DNA of 35,427 nt from assembly GCF_013314535.1 (NCBI RefSeq), contig NZ_JABUAE010000038.1, positions 1 through 35,427 on the forward strand, written 5' to 3'. This DNA comes from Bacillus sp. Xin1. GTDB taxonomy: Bacteria > Bacillota > Bacilli > Bacillales > Bacillaceae_G. The translations under genes and the position numbers were made by a program. The notes below the pieces were generated by a model. The model was given only the letters and a program-made list of their open reading frames with translations, did no database searches and was not told where the DNA came from. Each line of letters opens with the position of its first letter. The first letter of the stretch is position 1. Positions 1 through 8,471 of the stretch are shown here, in pieces.

Positions 1-1008
1 TAATTTCAACTTACGACTAATTTCACCAATCTCTTGCATACGATTTCCTCTATGCTTTGGATCACCAACAATAAGCTGTAAATAATCAATCGCTATTAAT
101 ACCTTTTTATCTGGATGTTTACGTTTCAGTTTTCTGGTCTTTGCATAAATTTCTTGCATTGTTACATTTGCCTTATCGTATATTTCCAGTGGGAGATTGT
201 TAATCAACCCCATTGCTTGGCTGATTTTTTCCCAATCTTTGATATTGCAAAGTTTCTTAGGGTTTTTCATTTTGGTTGCCTCAACATTACCAGCACTAGA
301 AATCATTCGCTTGAGCAATTGTTCTTCTCCCATCTCTAGTGAAAAGATTCCAACTGTTGTATCCGAACTTGCTGCATGATAAGCAACGTTTAGTACAAAC
401 GCCGTTTTTCCCATTGCTGGACGTGCGCCAACAATAATTAAGTCTCCTGTCTGTAATCCAGAAGTCATTCGATTAAAATCGTTATATCCAGTGTTTATAC
501 CTGTTAAATCGCCAACATCGATTTGCATCTTCTTATATAGCCCAACAAGCGTTTCTTTTAAATCAAACTCACCTGAATAACCCGTTTCCTCTATCGCATT
601 TAGTTCATCGATTGTATCGCTGATTACACTAATATCTTTGTCCTTCTGAAGACGCTTATATAAATCACCAGCAACCTCTTGAGCGTGTCGCATTTTCCAT
701 GCTTCTATCACAAGTCCCTCGTGATACGTAAAGTTTTTTGTTGTCGCAACGCCCTCAGCTAAATTAACTAAAAACTGAATGCCACCAATTTGATTTATAA
801 AACTATCCAATTTTTCAACTACAGTCACAAGATCTATAGGACTTTCATTATCTTCAAGTTCTCTCATCGCTTTAAAAATGGCTTGATGTGTTGGAAGAGA
901 AAACTGATTTGATTTTAACTGACAATCTTTTATCAAATCCCCTTCCATGATGATGCTGCCTAAAACACTTTGCTCAGCTTCTAAATTACGAATGATGTCG
1001 TTACTCAT
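1..1008 (-). CDS. Replicative DNA helicase, DnaB-like (partial, C-terminus beyond window)
   Basis: This gene encodes the hexameric helicase that unwinds DNA at a replication fork. The first 336 codons are visible and the 3' end lies off the left edge. The N-terminus starts MSNDIIRNLEAEQSVLGSII, the usual DnaB N-terminal domain. A Walker A loop, GARPAMGKT, sits near positions 400-428, followed by GIFSLEM, and the Walker B segment IAIDYLQLI lies near 70-110. The last visible part contains RMQEIGEISRKLK, also typical. Its ATG overlaps the stop codon of the DnaD-like gene by one base (TAATG), so the two are probably translationally coupled. With the neighbouring repressor and integrase it reads as a prophage replication gene rather than the housekeeping dnaB. 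Confidence 0.93.
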   Translation of the reverse strand, partial: MSNDIIRNLEAEQSVLGSIIMEGDLIKDCQLKSNQFSLPTHQAIFKAMRELEDNESPIDLVTVVEKLDSFINQIGGIQFLVNLAEGVATTKNFTYHEGLVIEAWKMRHAQEVAGDLYKRLQKDKDISVISDTIDELNAIEETGYSGEFDLKETLVGLYKKMQIDVGDLTGINTGYNDFNRMTSGLQTGDLIIVGARPAMGKTAFVLNVAYHAASSDTTVGIFSLEMGEEQLLKRMISSAGNVEATKMKNPKKLCNIKDWEKISQAMGLINNLPLEIYDKANVTMQEIYAKTRKLKRKHPDKKVLIAIDYLQLIVGDPKHRGNRMQEIGEISRKLKL

Positions 1009-1928
1009 TATTGCATCCATCCATTCTGTTGATTAAGTGCTGCAAGTTCTTCATCAGTAGCGATATTTTGATTCCACTCTTTTTGTTGCTGCAATACTTG
1101 TTTAGTAGATTCAAACATAGCAACAGATTGATATGCTGGCTGTTGTTTTACTTGTGTTGTTCGTTTAGCACGAAACTCTTTGTCGGCTACTTCAACATCA
1201 GTTACTGTTTTAAAGCCTTTAACATGCCAATCTCTCAAAATTGAATTTACATAAGACATATTTCTTGTATTTTTTTCTTGAGCAATTTCCATCGCTTTAA
1301 CAACTAGTTCTGCATTTAAATCATCTACCCATGCAAGAATTCCTTCTGCGATAAAAGGTGTCATGAATCCAAAGTTTTGTTCGTAAAAAGAAATTGGATT
1401 AACTTCAACAACGTCCGTGCGCTCTTCTTCTTGTTGTTGTTTTTGTTTTTCTTTTTCTTTTTCTTTTTCCCCACTTATCGTTAACGTATCGTGGCACGTA
1501 TCGTGAACAGCAAGAAAATCTTCGAAAATAGCACGAATTTTATCATTTTTAACTTTTGGAGTTACTAAGCTAATAAGACTAATATCTGTTACTCCATCAA
1601 GTTCTTTGCGAACACAATCTTCAATTGGTTTACCGCCTCTATTAAGGTTATATTTACCCCAATTGATAATTGCTAGTTCTCGTGTTTCTGGATTGTATTT
1701 AACCAATTTATGATGATTTTCAAAACGATCTAAGAGTGCATTAATACTTTCCATGGAGTATCCTAAATCAAAAGCCATTTGTTTCTTTGTAATTTGATAT
1801 ACACCAATTTGTGTAGTACATGGGTTTGTAAGAAGATACAAATTGAATAATTTATCTTCTGGAGTCATCTCCTCGATAACTTTTGCATCCTGCCAAAATG
1901 AAACTTGTACTGGTCTATAAAGTGCCAT
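1008..1928 (-). CDS. DnaD-like phage replication initiation protein
   Basis: DnaD-like proteins remodel DNA at the origin and help load the replicative helicase, which fits its position directly upstream of the DnaB-like gene. I start it at the ATG giving MALYRPVQVSFWQDAKVIEE (306 aa), because GGGAGG lies nine bases upstream; the longer open frame up to 1964 has no good ribosome binding site. Residues about 1-120 look like the winged-helix domain. A charged KEKEKEKQKQQQEEE linker follows. The NPISFYEQNFG...ILRDW segment (about residues 180-250) is the DnaD/DnaB2 domain. Phages of Bacillus often carry this DnaD-DnaB pair in place of their own initiator. Confidence 0.85.
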   Translation of the reverse strand: MALYRPVQVSFWQDAKVIEEMTPEDKLFNLYLLTNPCTTQIGVYQITKKQMAFDLGYSMESINALLDRFENHHKLVKYNPETRELAIINWGKYNLNRGGKPIEDCVRKELDGVTDISLISLVTPKVKNDKIRAIFEDFLAVHDTCHDTLTISGEKEKEKEKQKQQQEEERTDVVEVNPISFYEQNFGFMTPFIAEGILAWVDDLNAELVVKAMEIAQEKNTRNMSYVNSILRDWHVKGFKTVTDVEVADKEFRAKRTTQVKQQPAYQSVAMFESTKQVLQQQKEWNQNIATDEELAALNQQNGWMQ

Positions 1929-2002
1929 GTTATTCATCCTCCCGTTTATATATCGCAAATCCATCCTCTATACGTAATAAGCGCTAATTCTTATATCTCG
2001 TT

Positions 2003-2134
2003 TTAAGATATTGCTTTACTAAATAAACAAGATGCTGTTCTAATGTCGACTGCTGGATTATTTATTGCTTCAGCACACTCCTTTCTTACTTGAGCAGCTT
2101 TCATTAATTTGCTTGCTGATAAAACTCCATTCAT
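2003..2134 (-). CDS. Small phage protein (43 aa), function unknown
   Basis: This short frame begins MNGVLSASKLMKAAQV and ends LFSKAIS. It lies between the DnaD-like gene and the XRE gene on the same strand, in the gap where phage early operons often carry a tiny conserved gene. The upstream sequence AAGGATGGTG is a usable but weak ribosome binding site, seven bases from the ATG. It contains no motif I recognise. The call rests on position, strand and reading frame only. Confidence 0.5.
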   Translation of the reverse strand: MNGVLSASKLMKAAQVRKECAEAINNPAVDIRTASCLFSKAIS

Positions 2135-2153
2135 GACTTTTCACCATCCTTAA

Positions 2154-2342
2154 TTATTTTTTAAAAAGGGAATCCACAGTTGTTTTGAAATATTTAGCAA
2201 GTATTTTTGCTTCAGTAAGACTAAAATCTCTTTTGCCACATTCTTTCAAGTGATAACTTTGCTTTGTTATGTTTATCACTTTAGCTGCTGCTTCCTGTGT
2301 CATACGTTGTTCTCTACGAGCAATAAATAAATTTTGATACAT
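2154..2342 (-). CDS. XRE-family helix-turn-helix protein (62 aa)
   Basis: This is a single Cro/CI-type DNA-binding domain with nothing else attached. Helices 2-3 are in MTQEAAAKVINITKQSYH, followed by LTEAKILAKYFKTTVDSLF, the standard ending of such domains. GGTGG lies a few bases before the ATG. It is transcribed away from the repressor gene as part of the early (lytic-side) gene row. It may be a Cro-like or excision regulator; the sequence cannot separate these. Confidence 0.85.
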   Translation of the reverse strand: MYQNLFIARREQRMTQEAAAKVINITKQSYHLKECGKRDFSLTEAKILAKYFKTTVDSLFKK

Positions 2343-2469
2343 GTTTCACACCACCTCGGTTCGATAATTATTAATATATAATTCGTAATATCTTATTAAC
2401 TATTAATTTACGACAGCATTTTTCGACATTTTGTTTTTAAAAAAGTGAGGCTTTCTTCTTCAAATTCAC

Positions 2470-2484
2470 TACCTTTAAACGGTA
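2470..2484. promoter_or_regulatory. Isolated copy of the prophage operator
   Basis: TACCTTTAAACGGTA, flanked by AC and GT so that the outer bases ACTACC/GGTAGT are a perfect dyad. It is the same 15-bp motif found three times in the divergent regulatory region at 2759-2848. It lies just past the stop codon of the 2492-2719 gene, between it and the next XRE gene, where a repressor could block read-through or a second promoter. Confidence 0.65.
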
Positions 2485-2491
2485 GTTCCAT

Positions 2492-2719
2492 TCAAAAAAA
2501 ATCATCGTCATAGTTACCATCGTTTATTATGGGTAATCGAATGTAATCAGAAGGGATTTTGTATACAATAGATGCTTTTTGCAAAATATGACCTGGAATA
2601 GCAGTTATACCTTGTTCATAATTACGTAGGGTTTTTCCTGTAATATCTAACAATTCAGCTGCTTCATCTTGTCTTAATCCTACATTTACTCTAGCAGCTT
2701 TTAATGTTATCTGAAACAT
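2492..2719 (-). CDS. XRE-family helix-turn-helix protein, probable Cro-like regulator (75 aa)
   Basis: A small DNA-binding protein transcribed divergently from the main repressor, the usual place of Cro. I start it at the ATG giving MFQITLKAARVNVGLRQDEA, because AAAGGAGG stands seven to eight bases upstream; an in-frame TTG six codons earlier overlaps that site. The HTH covers RQDEAAELLDITGKTLRNYE. After it comes HILQKASIVYKIPSDYI, where such domains end. The tail NDGNYDDDFF is strongly acidic. Its promoter must lie in the intergenic region carrying three repressor operators, so it is probably repressed in the lysogen. Confidence 0.85.
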   Translation of the reverse strand: MFQITLKAARVNVGLRQDEAAELLDITGKTLRNYEQGITAIPGHILQKASIVYKIPSDYIRLPIINDGNYDDDFF

Positions 2720-2758
2720 CAAGTTACCTCCTTTCAATAATTTCTAAGCTTAATATAC

Positions 2759-2848
2759 TACCTTTAAACGGTACAGTCAATACGAAATAGTACATAAAAT
2801 ACTTTTTAACGGTATTTTATACCTTTACACAACTACCGAAAAACGGTA
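2759..2848. promoter_or_regulatory. Prophage operator cluster between cro-like and repressor genes
   Basis: Three related 15-bp sites occur in 90 bases: TACCTTTAAACGGTA (2759-2773), TACTTTTTAACGGTA (2800-2814) and TACCGAAAAACGGTA (2834-2848). All keep TAC at one end and ACGGTA at the other, giving an imperfect dyad TACCNNNNNNNGGTA. Start-to-start spacings are 41 and 34 bp. A fourth copy is at 2470-2484. The arrangement resembles a phage OR region controlling divergent cro-like and repressor promoters. Confidence 0.75.
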
Positions 2849-2877
2849 AAATACTATTAGAAAGTGAGGTGAGACAA

Positions 2878-3507
2878 ATGGATGCACAGAAAATGAAAGA
2901 AATTTTTGCAAATAACTTAAAAAAATATTTAGAACGTAATGGCATCACACAGACTTATCTAGCTAACGACATAAATATCCCTGAAACAACTGTTTCAAAC
3001 TGGATTAAGGCTAATACTTATCCAAGACCAGATAAAATACAGTTATTAGCTGATTACTTTAAGGTTAATCGCTCTGACTTAACTGAAGATAAACCCTCTA
3101 ATTTATATGACGCTAATGTTCATCCGGTTAAGGTGCCGATATTAGGAAAAATTGCATGTGGTCTACCTATATGTGCTGAGGAAAACTTTGAAGGGTTTCG
3201 TTATGAAACATCTGATATTTTACCACAAGGAGAAATATATTACTTAGAAGCCAAAGGTAATTCAATGGAACCAACTATACCTAATGGAGCTTTTGTATTA
3301 ATTAGAAAGCAAGATGATGTGGAAAACGGAGAAATTGCAGCAGTTCTTGTTAATGGAGATACTGAAGCTACTTTAAAAAGAGTAAAAAAACAAGGAAATG
3401 TTGTAATTTTAATGCCAGATAACCCTTCATACGAACCAATAATCATCACTCCAAGTGTACCGGCACGAATTATTGGGAAAGCAATACGCTATACAAGGGA
3501 TCTTTAA
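2878..3507 (+). CDS. LexA/CI-type prophage repressor with S24 self-cleavage domain
   Basis: This is the lysogeny repressor. Residues about 1-65 form a Cro/CI helix-turn-helix (TQTYLANDINIPETTVSNWI). Residues about 85-209 are a peptidase S24 domain. The nucleophile serine is in GNSMEPTIPNG and the catalytic lysine in EATLKRV. A likely cleavage bond is Cys-Gly in GKIACGLP, the same dipeptide used in UmuD. Such proteins cleave themselves when RecA is activated, so the prophage is probably SOS-inducible. I start at ATG 2878, six bases after AGGTG; a GTG at 2869 would lie inside that ribosome binding site. The upstream operators suggest autoregulation. Confidence 0.92.
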   Translation: MDAQKMKEIFANNLKKYLERNGITQTYLANDINIPETTVSNWIKANTYPRPDKIQLLADYFKVNRSDLTEDKPSNLYDANVHPVKVPILGKIACGLPICAEENFEGFRYETSDILPQGEIYYLEAKGNSMEPTIPNGAFVLIRKQDDVENGEIAAVLVNGDTEATLKRVKKQGNVVILMPDNPSYEPIIITPSVPARIIGKAIRYTRDL

Positions 3508-3529
3508 ATTTCTAGCGCTAGAAATTTAA
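3504..3529. repeat. 26-bp perfect palindrome over the repressor stop codon
   Basis: A perfect palindrome centred on TAGCGCTA, with arms reading TTAAATTTC outward. It includes the stop codon of the repressor gene and lies just before the terminator-like hairpin at 3537. It could be a hairpin in the mRNA or a protein binding site. Confidence 0.6.
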
Positions 3530-3536
3530 CATTCAG

Positions 3537-3560
3537 GAGTAGACGACGGTCTACTCTTTT
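3537..3560 (+). terminator. Rho-independent terminator after the repressor gene
   Basis: Stem GAGTAGAC / GTCTACTC with loop GACG, followed by TTTT. It separates the repressor from the integrase, which has its own strong ribosome binding site. Confidence 0.75.
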
Positions 3561-3581
3561 ACTACAAGAAAGGAGATCCTT

Positions 3582-4643
3582 ATGACAATTTATAAAGATG
3601 AAAAAAGAGGAACTTATTACTTTATTGTCAGAGTTCGGCAGTTTGACGGAACATTAAAACAAGTAAAACGTCGTGGTTTTAAAACAAAAAAAGAAGCGCG
3701 TACAGCGGAAGCGAAAGCTCTCATACAAACTGAAGCCAATTCTAAATTAACTTTTTCACAAATGGCAGAAGAGTATTTTGAATGGTACACTCAACGAAGA
3801 AAACAATCCAGTGTACATGCTATTAAAAATATTATCTACAATCACATACTAGAAGAGTTTGGGAAAATTAAAATTGATCAAATCACAGCAAAGCATGTCA
3901 TGAATTATCAAAATAAAATTATTGATAAATACTCAGCTATGTTTTTAAAAAAGATTCACTCTACTCTTTCTGCTATATTTAATTTCGCAATCAAATTCCA
4001 CGGTTTATCTAACAATCCAGCCCGAATTGCTGGGAACTTTGAAAAAGAATCAAATAAAAGGATAAATTTTTGGGAATTTAAAGAGTTTAAAAGATTTATT
4101 AGCGTGGTGGACGAACCACTATACAAAGCTTTTTTTTCAACACTTTATTATAGTGGGGCTAGAAAAGGAGAACTTTTAGCTTTAACTTGGTCGGATGTTA
4201 ACTTTGAAGAAAAAACAATCGACATTAACAAAACAAACTATAACAAGCAAATTACTAAACCAAAGACGAAAGCATCTAATCGAATTATCATGTTGCCTAA
4301 TTTTATAATGGATCTATTAAAAGACACTAAAAAAAGTGCCTCATTAACAGCACCAGTTAAAAATGATTATGTTGTTTTTGGTGAATTTTATGATAGTATA
4401 TCTACAACTACACTTCATAGAAGATTCGAGAAATATGTAAATATAGCCAAGGTTAAAAAGATAATTATTCATGAATTTAGACATTCTCATGCTTCATATT
4501 TAATAAATAGAGGTGTGAGTCCACTTGTTGTAGCGCAACGCTTGGGACATTCAGATGTAGCAACAACTTTAAATACTTATAGTCACTTATATCCATCTAA
4601 GCAAGCAGAAGTAGTTGCATTTATGGAAGACGATTCGTTATAA
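3582..4643 (+). CDS. Phage tyrosine-recombinase integrase
   Basis: It inserts and, with a partner, excises the prophage by site-specific recombination. GAAAGGAG stands before the ATG. The N-terminal ~55 residues (YKDEKRGTYYFIVRVRQFDG) are the arm-type DNA-binding domain. Residues about 55-150 are the SAM-like core-binding domain. The catalytic domain shows the first Arg in ARKGELLALTW, the HxxR in HEFRHSHASYL, and the H/Tyr end LGHSDVATTLNTYSHLY. At 353 aa it has the normal length and all catalytic residues. It is the last phage gene before the disrupted MFS gene, so the attachment site should lie between 4643 and about 4712. Confidence 0.95.
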   Translation: MTIYKDEKRGTYYFIVRVRQFDGTLKQVKRRGFKTKKEARTAEAKALIQTEANSKLTFSQMAEEYFEWYTQRRKQSSVHAIKNIIYNHILEEFGKIKIDQITAKHVMNYQNKIIDKYSAMFLKKIHSTLSAIFNFAIKFHGLSNNPARIAGNFEKESNKRINFWEFKEFKRFISVVDEPLYKAFFSTLYYSGARKGELLALTWSDVNFEEKTIDINKTNYNKQITKPKTKASNRIIMLPNFIMDLLKDTKKSASLTAPVKNDYVVFGEFYDSISTTTLHRRFEKYVNIAKVKKIIIHEFRHSHASYLINRGVSPLVVAQRLGHSDVATTLNTYSHLYPSKQAEVVAFMEDDSL

Positions 4644-4684
4644 TCGTTACCAAAGTGTTACCACAAGCACTAAAACGCTTGGTG

Positions 4685-4712
4685 TTACTGGTTTGGTATA
4701 GAAATTGCCATT
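4685..4712. other. Probable prophage attachment junction (att)
   Basis: The MFS transporter frame, read on the minus strand, is normal up to GMAIS and then ends abruptly as IPNQ-stop. The change lies within this interval, directly after the integrase gene. The exact core cannot be fixed without the other prophage end. Confidence 0.45.
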
Positions 4713-5122
4713 CCGTACCAACCCATTCCTTCCCCTCGTCGAGAGTTTGGAATAATATCAGTAATAGCAGTTCCAACTGCAGTCGTAGAAACAGCCCATG
4801 TCAAACCGTGAATAATTCGTAAAACAACTAAAGATGCAATACTTACTACCCAATTGTATGAATACATCGTAATACCAAAGAAGATTAGCCCCCAAATGAT
4901 AAATGACCTTCTTCCGTACCTATCTAACATCCCTCCAATAATTGGACGCGCGATAACAGCTGATATCGTAAACATTCCCATCATAATTCCAACCTGAGAT
5001 TCACTTCCTCCTAGTTCCTTTATAAATAATGGGAGTGTTGGAACAAGTAAATAAAATCCTGTAAATAAAAATAACATCGCTAAAGTCATTTGAATAAATG
5101 ACTGAGTCTATAATCGCTCCAT
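4685..5122 (-). pseudogene. MFS drug-type transporter, 5' fragment, cut by prophage and with a nonsense codon
   Basis: This is the first third of a 12- or 14-helix major facilitator efflux protein. The original start is probably the ATG at 5122, preceded by GGAGG: MERL, then TAG at 5108-5110, then TQSFIQMTLAMLFLFTGFYL. The TAG sits where a Trp codon (TGG) is likely. Four hydrophobic segments are visible. The MFS motif between helices 2 and 3 reads GGMLDRYGRR. The frame stops soon after helix 4 at the prophage junction; a full protein would be about 390-400 aa. The gene therefore carries two independent lesions, truncation and an early stop. Confidence 0.8.
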
Positions 5123-5306
5123 AAAAAATACCTCCATATAACCTGTATCAATACTATTTACACTCGTATTGTACATTTTTAATGGTATATTTCCCTCCGT
5201 ATATAGACGTATTTTTAAATTTAAATGCTCTACCATCGATAGATTGAGTTGGTCTTACGACTTTGTACTTAATTCTACTGGATAAGACTTACTTATACAT
5301 ATAAAA

Positions 5307-5359
5307 ATAATAAAAACAAAGTCGACTCTTTTTCTAGAGCCGACTTTGTTTTTATTATT
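5307..5359 (-). terminator. Strong terminator after the PBP gene
   Basis: A long hairpin with arms AAAACAAAGTCGACTC and GAGCCGACTTTGTTTT around a TTTTTCTA loop. The stem is extended by A/T runs on both sides, so it can work in both directions. It begins about ten bases after the PBP stop codon. Confidence 0.85.
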
Positions 5360-5368
5360 AACATATTA

Positions 5369-7858
5369 TTATTGACCACCATTTTGATTTGCGTTTGTTT
5401 CACCTTGAATATTTCCAGTGCTCGGTGGATTTGGACTAACTTGGCCTTCACCGTCTCCGCCACTTGGTGGATTTGTGCCACCTTGGTTATTTCCGTTTCC
5501 ATTACCTGGCGGGTTCGTACCACCTTGGTTATTTCCGTTTCCATTACCTGGCGGGTTCGTACCACCTTGGTTATTTCCGTTTCCATTACCTGGCGGGTTC
5601 GTACCACCTTGGCCATTTCCGTTTCCATTACTTGGCGGATTTATATTACCTTGATCTTGACCATTTTGATCATTGTTCTTATTTTCTTCATTTTGTTCTT
5701 GCTCTTGTTTCTTTTTCTCCTCTTCCATTTGTTGTTTCTTTTGTTCTTCCTCTATTTGTTGTTTCTTTTTCTCTTCTTCCATTTGTTGTTTTTGTTGCTC
5801 ATCATTTTTCTTCTGTTCATCTGAGTTTGAATTTGACGTGCTCGGATTTGGAGAGGAATCTCGTTTTGCACCTTTCACACGTAATTCATCACCCTCTTGT
5901 ACAACACTGCTTGGCATTTTGAATTTTGCTTCGCTTGTGCCAAATTTACTCATCATCTCTTTAAAAATTTGTTGAGCAATTTTCGTATTTTTACTGCTTA
6001 TATAATCTTCAGAACCATCTTTCATATATCCAGTCCAAACTGCCATTGTATATTGCGGTGTATAACCAGCAAACCAACTATCACGCGATGCACTAGCTGG
6101 TATACCATATCTCGCTAATTCTTTAGATGAATAATTTGTTGTTCCTGTTTTACCCGCAACATCTAATGAACTTACATTCGCTGCTGTACCTGTACCAGAT
6201 TTAACAACAGAACGCAGCATATCTGTAATCATATACGCTGTATAGTCTTCCATAACTCGTTTTGATTTCGGTTCAAAGCTTTGAGATTTCCCATCTGGAT
6301 AAACTACTTTTTTAACAAAGTGTGGCTTTATATATTTACCATCATTACCAAATGCAGCATATGCCCCTGCAATTTCAGTTGGTGATACTTCATTCGTACC
6401 AATTGCGGTTGACTCAACCGCATCTTTTTTAAATGGAATACCTAAACTTTCTGCAAAGCTTTGTGCTTTACTTAACCCTACCTCTTTTGCTGTTTTAATG
6501 GCTGGTATGTTACGAGACATTTTAAGAGCATCACGCATCGTCATCATACCTTTAAACGTTCTATCAGCATTTTGAACCTGTTGTCCTGTTGAATATTTAT
6601 ATGGTGAATCATCCAGTTGATGATAAGTTGGCCATTTTAAATATTCAATTGCTGGGCCATAGTCAAAAATTGGCTTCATTGTTGAACCTGCTGAACGGTC
6701 TAGTTCAATTGCCATATTGTGCCCTTTGAATGTCGCTTTATTTTCACCACGTCCACTACCGATAGCACGAATTTCTCCAGTTTTTGTATCCATAAATGTA
6801 AAAGCACCTTGGAATTTATCATTCGGATAACTAATACTGTTTCCGTTTAAAAGATCATCAGCATACTTCTGTGCTTCCGGATCTAAAGTTGTGTAAATAG
6901 ATAACCCATCAGACCCAACGTTTGCATCCGGTAACTCCTTCTCCACTTCCTTCACAACAGCATCTATAAATGCTGGATATGGCATTTCTGTAATCTCTTT
7001 AGGTGGGAGGAGTCCCTCAGTTACAGGAACTTTTGAAGCTTCTTCCATTTGTTTTTTCGAAATATATCCATGACGATTCATTAAATGTAATACAACATTT
7101 CTACGCTCTGTCGCTCTCTCTACATTTTGTTGTTTGGTTGGATCATAAATACTTGGTCCCTTTGGTAACCCTGCAAGCATCGCAACTTCTGGTAAAGTCA
7201 ACTCTTTTAATTCTTTTCCATAATAGTTTTCAGCTGCCGTCGCAATACCATACGAACGGTTTCCTAAGTTGATTTTATTTAAATACATTTCTAATATTTC
7301 ATGCTTCGAATATTGTTGTTCTAACTTATAGGCTAAATATATTTCTTGTGCCTTACGTTTAGGTGTTTTATCCATAGATAAGAAATAATTTTTAATAACT
7401 TGTTGTGTAATTGTACTCCCACCTTGCGAACCATAGTTCCCAGTAAGACTGACTAAAACCGCGCGTGAAGTACCCTTAAAATCAACACCACTATGGTCAT
7501 AAAAACGTGCATCTTCTGTAGCTAAAAATGCATTTTCTACTAATTTCGGTACTTGATCGTACGTAATATTCGTTCGTTTCTCTTTCCCATATTCATATAT
7601 TAGATTTTTATCTTTATCATAAATTTTTGCTGATTGTGAATTAACAAGCTTTGATTTTTCAAGTTTAGGAGCATCTTTTATCATAATGAAAAAAGTAGTT
7701 ACTCCACCTATGAGAGCTACGATTCCAAGTATTAAACACCCAATTAAAAACTTACGAAAAAACGATGTTTTCCCTTTCGTTTTTTCATTATTAGTACTTG
7801 GTTGCTTTTTCTTTCGCACTTGTCTTCGCTCTTCTCGAGAACGATAATTTTCTGACAT
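5369..7858 (-). CDS. Class A penicillin-binding protein (PBP1A/PonA-like)
   Basis: A bifunctional murein synthase that polymerises lipid II and crosslinks the stem peptides at the outer face of the membrane. GGCAGGAG precedes the ATG. After a basic cytoplasmic tail there is one membrane anchor (about residues 36-60). The GT51 glycosyltransferase domain shows EDARFYDHSG and QGGSTITQQ. The transpeptidase domain has the three catalytic motifs: SAGSTMKP (SxxK), SRN and KTGT. After about residue 660 the protein becomes low complexity: a Lys/Glu/Gln coiled coil (QQKQQMEEEKKKQQ), then a tail of 14-residue GNGNNQGGTNPP repeats. At 829 aa it is full length. It stands alone, between a terminator and a gene-poor region. 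Confidence 0.93.
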   Translation of the reverse strand: MSENYRSREERRQVRKKKQPSTNNEKTKGKTSFFRKFLIGCLILGIVALIGGVTTFFIMIKDAPKLEKSKLVNSQSAKIYDKDKNLIYEYGKEKRTNITYDQVPKLVENAFLATEDARFYDHSGVDFKGTSRAVLVSLTGNYGSQGGSTITQQVIKNYFLSMDKTPKRKAQEIYLAYKLEQQYSKHEILEMYLNKINLGNRSYGIATAAENYYGKELKELTLPEVAMLAGLPKGPSIYDPTKQQNVERATERRNVVLHLMNRHGYISKKQMEEASKVPVTEGLLPPKEITEMPYPAFIDAVVKEVEKELPDANVGSDGLSIYTTLDPEAQKYADDLLNGNSISYPNDKFQGAFTFMDTKTGEIRAIGSGRGENKATFKGHNMAIELDRSAGSTMKPIFDYGPAIEYLKWPTYHQLDDSPYKYSTGQQVQNADRTFKGMMTMRDALKMSRNIPAIKTAKEVGLSKAQSFAESLGIPFKKDAVESTAIGTNEVSPTEIAGAYAAFGNDGKYIKPHFVKKVVYPDGKSQSFEPKSKRVMEDYTAYMITDMLRSVVKSGTGTAANVSSLDVAGKTGTTNYSSKELARYGIPASASRDSWFAGYTPQYTMAVWTGYMKDGSEDYISSKNTKIAQQIFKEMMSKFGTSEAKFKMPSSVVQEGDELRVKGAKRDSSPNPSTSNSNSDEQKKNDEQQKQQMEEEKKKQQIEEEQKKQQMEEEKKKQEQEQNEENKNNDQNGQDQGNINPPSNGNGNGQGGTNPPGNGNGNNQGGTNPPGNGNGNNQGGTNPPGNGNGNNQGGTNPPSGGDGEGQVSPNPPSTGNIQGETNANQNGGQ
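5478..5645 (-). repeat. Four 42-bp tandem repeats in the PBP tail
   Basis: Copies at 5478-5519, 5520-5561 and 5562-5603 are almost identical, and a diverged fourth copy is at 5604-5645. Each encodes 14 residues of the type GNGNNQGGTNPPGN. The near-identity suggests recent expansion by slippage or recombination, so the copy number is likely to vary between strains. Confidence 0.9.
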
Positions 7859-7879
7859 GTTGCTTTCTCCTGCCTTTCA

Positions 7880-8470
7880 ATCCTCTTGTTGATTTATCAT
7901 CAATAAATAAGTCTACTCTTACAATGTTGTTTAATCAAAAAGGCCCCGAACACATTTTTGAATCACTTAAAAAATTCATATTTCGTTGTTTGCATTATCC
8001 ACCTGTTTCTCTTGATGAAAAATATAACCCTATTAATCTATACGCTTGTAATAGTAAGAAGCATATTCTGTTCATACTGAAACTTGAGCTCGTATTCCTC
8101 CTTTTATTCCATATAAATCATTTCTTAAACACCTGTCTAAAATGTCTTCATTGTCAAAGCTTGTATCAAAAAGATACAGACACAACTAATACATTTAAAC
8201 AATGGTTTCTCCCATGTTCTATATTGACACCCTGTTCCTAAACTCTTAGCCACAAATTGTAAGCTAGTAATTGCATTAAAACTAAATAATTTCTTAACTT
8301 AGCTTTGATTATATTCCGGATTAGTTGTACAAAAACTGTCATTTAAAATAGAACTTCCTTCTACACAATCGTTAGCGACAAATCAATAGTGAGAATAAAA
8401 TATCATAACAATATGAATTTCGTGTGAACTTCTAATAAAATGAATCAACATAGCTAGTGAAGGAGGTAAT
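7880..8470. other. Gene-poor stretch upstream of the PBP gene
   Basis: About 600 bases without a convincing gene. An open frame runs through on the plus strand from inside the PBP gene but has no ribosome binding site and an unlikely composition. The PBP promoter is expected near 7900-7960 on the minus strand, though I see no clear -35/-10 pair. Confidence 0.4.
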
Positions 8471-8471
8471 T

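Noticed and set aside
3505-3560. Palindrome and hairpin after the repressor gene as a phage attachment site
   Set aside because: They lie before the integrase and end in a T run; the hairpin is better explained as a terminator, and the host gene break is at about 4700.
5372-5975. Several long plus-strand open frames opposite the PBP tail
   Set aside because: They mirror the low-complexity repeat and coiled-coil codons of the PBP gene, have no ribosome binding site and consist of Phe/Leu/Cys or Gly/Phe/Pro runs.
7798-8241. 147-codon plus-strand frame
   Set aside because: It starts inside the PBP gene, lacks a ribosome binding site, is Cys/Leu/Phe rich and shows no family pattern.
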